From Chionoecetes opilio (taxonomy: Eukaryota; Arthropoda; Malacostraca; Decapoda; Majidae), in the NCBI GenBank assembly GCA_016584305.1, contig JACEEZ010001699.1:522333-586332 (forward strand): a stretch of DNA of 64,000 nucleotides, in the 5' to 3' direction. Positions 59,325 to 64,000 of the stretch are shown in pieces; positions within the stretch are counted from its first letter, which is position 1; every line of letters begins with the position of its first letter. The position numbers and the translations under genes were made by a program. The notes below the pieces were generated by a model, which searched no databases, was not told where the DNA came from, and was given only the letters and a program-made list of their open reading frames with translations.

Positions 59325-59891
59325 TGTGGAGGTTCAAGGGTGGTGGGGGGGCCCGCCCTTTCCTGGCGCTTTCTTGGGAGGCAGCAGGGCAATCAGGGGC
59401 CCCCGCTCCGTTCAATCCACTGCGGATTGTGTACTTTCCATGTAGGACGCCGTACACTTCAATGCCTCCTGCAGCAGTGACCCCTGGTACCTTGAATCCC
59501 GATGGTGGTCACTACTGTCAGGACCCTTACTGATCCCAGCCCGTCACAGGTCGAGAGTAGTAGTGGTAACCGTTAAATCGGGGCTATCTGTGTGTGTTAT
59601 GAGGTCTATGTAGTGTTCGTGTAGGCTCAGTGTGGAAGTTCAAGGGTGGTGCGGCAGCCTTGCCTGGCGCTTTCTTGGGAGGCAGCAGTCAATCAGGCCC
59701 CCGCTCCGTTCAAACCCCCTGCGGTAGTGCACTTTCCAAGTAGGACGCCGTGCACTTCAATGCCCCCTGCAGCAGTGACCCCTGGTATATAAATCCTGAT
59801 GGTGGTCACTAAAACTGACAGGGCCCTTAATGAACCACAGCCCGTCACAGGTCAAAAGTTGTAGTAGTGACCGTTTACTCGGGGCTGTCTG
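59325..59891. repeat. Tandem duplication, 306-bp period
   Basis: 59325-59590 and 59631-59891 share GGTTCAAGGGTGGTG, GCGCTTTCTTGGGAGGCAGC, TAGGACGCCGT.CACTTCAA, GCAGCAGTGACCCCTGGTA, TGATGGTGGTCACTA and AGCCCGTCACAGGTC, with scattered substitutions. Function not recognised; no long frame is conserved between the copies. Confidence 0.88.
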
Positions 59892-59924
59892 AGGACGTGT
59901 GGGAGGGGTTGTGTAGACGCGACT

Positions 59925-60935
59925 CGCAATCATTTTACGCAATGAGAGTAAAACATCAGAGGCCCGCGAGATAAATTTATTATTCCGAGATAAACATGAC
60001 ACCGGGGATCTGATATGAAATATTTATAGAGGCGATTTTTAAATAATTCTATTGTATTGGGTTTACTACGTCTGAGGGCAGCCCAAATTTCCCTACGTTC
60101 ACAAAAACGGTTTGTGAAGAAGTACTTTGCCCTTTGTTCGTTTACAAACCGTTTCTTGCTTATTTTTAAAACCGTTGTTTCTAGTTGACTTGACCGGTCT
60201 AGCGTGAAAAGATTTTCTTTGGGGCTTACGTTCGTAAAACCATTGAAGATTTTAAAAACTTCGATGAGGTCACCTCTTATCCTCGTTTTGTTAGTGGGAA
60301 TAAGTTAAGTTCTTTGAGCCGATTTTCGTACGATTTATTACGCAATCTAGGTATCATTTTGGTTTCTCTGCGCTGTATTTTTTTCTAGTTTATCTATGTC
60401 CTTTTTATAATAAGGTGACCAGAACTGCACACAGTATTCTAGATGGGGGCGAACACGCGAGTTAAAAAGAGTGAGTATCACTTTTTCCCGATTTGAAACT
60501 GAAGGTTCGTCCAATAAAGCCAACCAATTTATTTGCAGTTTTACTACCTCTATAATTTGGTTATTCGGTTTGAGATCTTTCGAGATTATAACGCCTAAAT
60601 CTTTTTTTTATTTAACACTGTTAGTTGGAAATCGTTCATCACGTCAACTTTTATGAGGGTTGTTATTTCCGATATGTAGTACATGACATTTGTCAAGGTT
60701 GAAATCATTTGCCATGTTTTTGACCATTCTGTTAGCGTGTTTAAGTCGTTTTGTATGAGTTGGCGCTTTAGATTCTGTAGAGGCTATTTTGTGATTTTCG
60801 TGTCATCCAGCAAATTTCGATATCCTGCATGTGATTCCCTCGTCAATGTCATTTATGAATATCAAGAACAGGATAGGTCCGAGAACTGATCCTTGAGGAA
60901 CGGCACTATCTACACTGGTCCAAACAGAAGAATTT
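59925..60935 (-). pseudogene. CR1-type LINE reverse transcriptase relic
   Basis: Minus strand, several frames. Recognisable in order: [19 protein letters not shown] near 60900, FA-DD-TK near 60800 with an extra base splitting the catalytic FADD, DFNLDKCHVLHIGNNNP (degenerate), then RVRPHLEYCVQFWSPYYKKD near 60430, then RGDLIEVFKIFNGFTNV, then KRFVNEQRAKYFFTNR and a C-terminal PNTIELFKNRLYKYF. This motif order is that of CR1-clade LINEs. At least three frameshifts and several stops. No endonuclease or upstream RT part seen, so 5'-truncated. It lies immediately beyond the 306-bp tandem duplication. Confidence 0.85.
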
Positions 60936-61024
60936 CAATTTATTACCAGCGAGGAGGAGGAGAAGGAGGAGGAGGAGGAGGAAGGTAAAAGATGATGAGT
61001 GAAGTGGAAAAATGAGGTGAAAGT

Positions 61025-61282
61025 TGTCTGTCTGTCTGTCTGTCCGTCCGTCCGTCCGTCCGTCCGTCCGTCCGTCCCTCCGTCCGTCCGTCCGTCCGTC
61101 CGTCCGTCCGTCCCCTCCGTCCGTCCGTCCGTCCGTCCGTCCGCGTCCGTCCTCCGTCCGTTCTCTCTCTCTCTCCTCTCTCTCTCTCCTCTTTTCTCTC
61201 TTCTCTCCCTCTCTCTCTCTCTCTTCTCTCTCTCTCTCCCCTCTCTCTTCCTTCTCCTCTCTCTCCCCTCTCTCTCTCTTTA
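61025..61282. repeat. (GTCC)n then CT-rich tract
   Basis: GTCTGTCT grading into about 30 GTCC tetranucleotides (to 61160), then CT-rich sequence. Confidence 0.95.
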
Positions 61283-61777
61283 TCCATGCGTGAAATAGAA
61301 ATGCTAAATCAAATCACTCCTAACTAATACTTGTCAATCATTTATCCCGTGGGCGTCAGTAGAGTAATTCTTTCAGTGCAATGTCCCGGAAGTCACCTGC
61401 TGTCTATCACCGGTGACCTCGCCCGACATGACCTGACCTTTGCGCCTCGATGCAAAACACGCGCACGCCTCCTCCACGCCCGTGTTACTGATCCAATCCA
61501 AAAGTTCTTCCGTGTTTTACCAATCGCTGCAGCACCTAATTTGACCTCGCCTGATCACATTAATTACCCACACGTGAAACCCGACCAGTGTGCCAAACAT
61601 GGCTCAAACCTAGCACATTGACCCAATAAAAAAAAGGAAATGAACAGAAATAAAAAAATGTGTTCAGGGCAGGATGAAAAAAAAAAATGAGGCAAAATTT
61701 TAATACTGAAAATAACTTTGCATGAAAAAAAAGTCAGGAAAAAACCAAACAAAAAAATAAGAAAAAAATGCATAAGG

Positions 61778-61817
<40 letters not shown>

Positions 61818-62100
61818 CTACCCTTTTGGACACATTTCTGACTTTTTATTCCATGTTAACTTCCCTCGCGTACATAATTCCTATTAAAAAAAACGTAATT
61901 AACCCACGCTTACCTTACACTGTTGGACCCATAATAGGACCAAAGGTGGGCCGAAGACAAGTAAAGGACGACAAGGGAGAGACGACCACGAAAAGGCCGA
62001 CAAGAGGACGACACGAGGACGGACCCCGAACAGAAAAAAGGAGAAAGGCGGAGTACGCGAACAACAAGATAATTAAATGCTAATCTGAACTATCTTGATT
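61283..62100. other. No gene recognised
   Basis: A 97-codon plus-strand frame at 61331-61621 has no motif. Poly(A) run at about 61781-61813. No exon supported. Confidence 0.45.
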
Positions 62101-62214
62101 GAGCAGACAGGTGAGACAGGTAAGGGGGGAAAAGGAGTGGGAAAAGGAGGGGAAAGGAGGTTTAAAAAGGGGTTCATGGGCGGGTGGAAAAGGAATAAGG
62201 AAAAGAGAAAGAAC

Positions 62215-62690
62215 ATGTGAAATAAAGAAAAAAAAATGACGAAAAGACAGAACATGAGGAAAAGAAGAGAAAAAAAAGAAAAAGGGGAAGGAAAAGAGAT
62301 AGAACAGAGGAAAAGAAAAGGGGGGAAAGAAAGAGACAGAACATGAGGGAAAGAAGAGAAAATTAGGAAAAAGAACAGAACAGAAAGAAGAGAAAAGAAG
62401 GAAGGAAAAGAGACAGAACAGGAAGGGAAAAAAGATAACAGGAGGAAGGAAAAGAGAAACATGAGTGAAAGAAGAGAACATGAGGAAAGGAAAAGAGACA
62501 GAACATGACGGAAAAGAAGAGAAAAAGGAAAGGAAAAAAGACAGAAACATGACGGAAAGAAAAAAAGGAGGAAAAAAAAGAGACAAACATGATAGAAAAA
62601 AAGGAAAGAAGAAGGAAAAGAGACGAACATGACGGAAAAGAAGAGAAAGGTGGACAAAAAGACAGAACATGAGGAAAAAAAAACAGGGTT
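62215..62690. repeat. Purine-rich minisatellite
   Basis: Degenerate units of the form GAAAAGAGACAGAACATGAG GAAAGAAGAGAAAA, about 13 copies. Confidence 0.85.
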
Positions 62691-62926
62691 AACAACTCCC
62701 ACAAGACAGGACGGGAAGGAAGGATGGACGGAAAGTGATGAGTTGGACGGGAGGGGGGGGAAGGAAAACACCAGAAGGTAGTTTTACTTTGGGGGAAACT
62801 TTTTTTTATTACTTTTTATTATTATCGGTCTTGATTCGGGCGACGCGGGTGGGAATCTCGAGGGATGCGAGGGGAAAATATAAAAGAGGGAAGGAAAGAA
62901 GGGGAAAGAAGCAAAGGAGTAGGGAG

Positions 62927-62927
<1 letters not shown>

Positions 62928-62963
<36 letters not shown>

Positions 62964-63001
62964 GGGGAGAGAGAGAGGGAAAAAGAGAGAGAGAGGAGAG
63001 G

Positions 63002-63038
<37 letters not shown>

Positions 63039-63049
63039 AGAGAGAGAGA

Positions 63050-63111
<62 letters not shown>

Positions 63112-63118
63112 AGAGAGA

Positions 63119-63150
<32 letters not shown>

Positions 63151-63272
63151 GAGAGAGAGAGAGAGAGGGGAGAGGGGAGAGATGAGAGAGAGAGAGGGGA
63201 GAGAGAGAGAGGAAGAGAAGAGAGAAGAAGAGGGAAAAGAAAGAGAGAGAGAGGAAAAGGAGAGAGAGATGG
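62928..63272. repeat. GA-rich array, about 340 bp
   Basis: GA dinucleotides with GGAG and AGAAG interruptions. Confidence 0.95.
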
Positions 63273-63339
63273 ATTTCTAGTAATAAAGCAACACAAGTAA
63301 ATGGCAACCTTTGTGGGGAGAGAAACGAGAAGCTTGGGA

Positions 63340-63965
63340 GGGTAGGAAGAAGGAAGGGAAAGGAAGGAAGGAAGAAAGAAAGAAGAAAGAAGGAAGGAAG
63401 GAAGGAAGGTAGGTAGGTAAGGTAAGAATAGGAGAAGAGAGAAGGAGGGAAGAAGGAAGGAAGGTAAAGAAAGAAAAAGATTGAGCGGCGGAAGGAAGGT
63501 ATGAAGGAAGGAAGAAGGAAGGAAGAAGGAAGGAAAGGAAGGAAAGAGAAGGAAGGAACAATGGAAGGAAGGAAGGAAGAGAAACAAGAAGGAAGGAAGG
63601 TAAGGAAAGAGAAGGAAGGAGCGGTACGAGGAAGAAGAAAGGAAAAAAGGAAGACGAAGGAGGGAAGAAGGAAAGAATGTAAGGAGGGAAGAAGGAAGGA
63701 AGATAAGGAAAGAGAAGGAAGGAGTGTTGCAAGGAAGAATGAAGGAAAAAGGAAGAACGAGGGAAGGACGGAGGAAAGAAAGGAATGAAGAAAGGAGGGA
63801 AGAAAGGAAGATAAGGAAAGAAAAGGAAGGAGCGGTGGAAGGAAGGAAGAAGGAAGAAAGAGAAAAAAAGGAAGGAAATAAGGAAGATAAGGGGGGACGG
63901 TGGAAGGAAGAAGAAGGAAGAAAGAAAGAAAAAAAGGAAGGGAAAAGGGAAGGAAAAGGTTTAAG
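63340..63965. repeat. AAGG-rich array
   Basis: GAAGGAAG and AAGGAGGGAAG repeats, with a longer period marked by GAAGGAGCGGTGGAAGG-like phrases (about 63487, 63617, 63715, 63825). The 396-codon Phe/Ser/Leu-rich minus-strand frame is an artefact. Confidence 0.93.
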
Positions 63966-64000
63966 AAGGAGCATGGCTTTGTTGTCTCCTGGGGGCCGAA

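Noticed and set aside
62784..63974. 396-codon Phe/Ser/Leu-rich minus-strand frame resembling a membrane protein
   Set aside because: Pure translation of GA and AAGG arrays.

Overview
The window reads as nuclear DNA of an arthropod, most likely a decapod crustacean. The grounds are the extreme load of dinucleotide microsatellites (CT/GA, CA/TG, AT), dispersed AGGTTAGGTTACG-type motifs, and non-LTR retrotransposon families of a kind I associate with crabs and shrimps. This placement is inference from composition and repeat families. There is no bacterial operon, CRISPR array or rRNA, and most long open frames here are translations of simple repeats.

Layout. 0-3 kb: a 19-bp minisatellite, a TTAA-flanked MITE and a CCTCCGCC-ended dispersed element. 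3.4-6.2 kb: a decayed piggyBac-type transposase on the minus strand, with a spliced-looking upstream exon. 7.8-10.5 kb: two non-autonomous DNA elements with long terminal inverted repeats (TIRs). 10.5-12.5 kb: a degraded LINE. 13.4 kb: a MITE with a 9-bp target-site duplication. 16.3-22.1 kb: the one convincing host gene, the 3' part of a multi-exon plus-strand gene with six phase-compatible exons ending in a stop codon and a poly(A) signal. I do not recognise its product. 22.8-29 kb: tandem duplications, one orphan candidate exon and GA/CT/GGA arrays. 29-34 kb: AT hairpins, a cleanly delimited 5'-truncated LINE nested in an older repeat, a TIR element and a 32-bp minisatellite. 34-45 kb: further minisatellites and triplet or dinucleotide arrays. 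45-46 kb: a tRNA-His-like SINE head and a third MITE copy. 49.9-52.5 kb: a minisatellite interrupted by a MITE, a back-to-back pair of 9-bp-TSD MITEs, and a 28-bp minisatellite. 56.3-57.8 kb: a G4-capable 22-bp minisatellite that is open in all three plus frames. 59.3-60.9 kb: a 306-bp tandem duplication next to a CR1-type LINE relic. 61-64 kb: GTCC, GA and AAGG arrays.

The genes do not form a pathway. The informative content is the history of insertions: several insertions can be shown from target-site duplications and from related uninterrupted copies in the same window, and transposons and microsatellites sit inside the introns and splice signals of the host gene. I found no convincing new molecular system. 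The strongest leads are the unrecognised acidic host gene, the two MITE families with diagnosable target sites, and the nested LINE with its pre-insertion paralogs.
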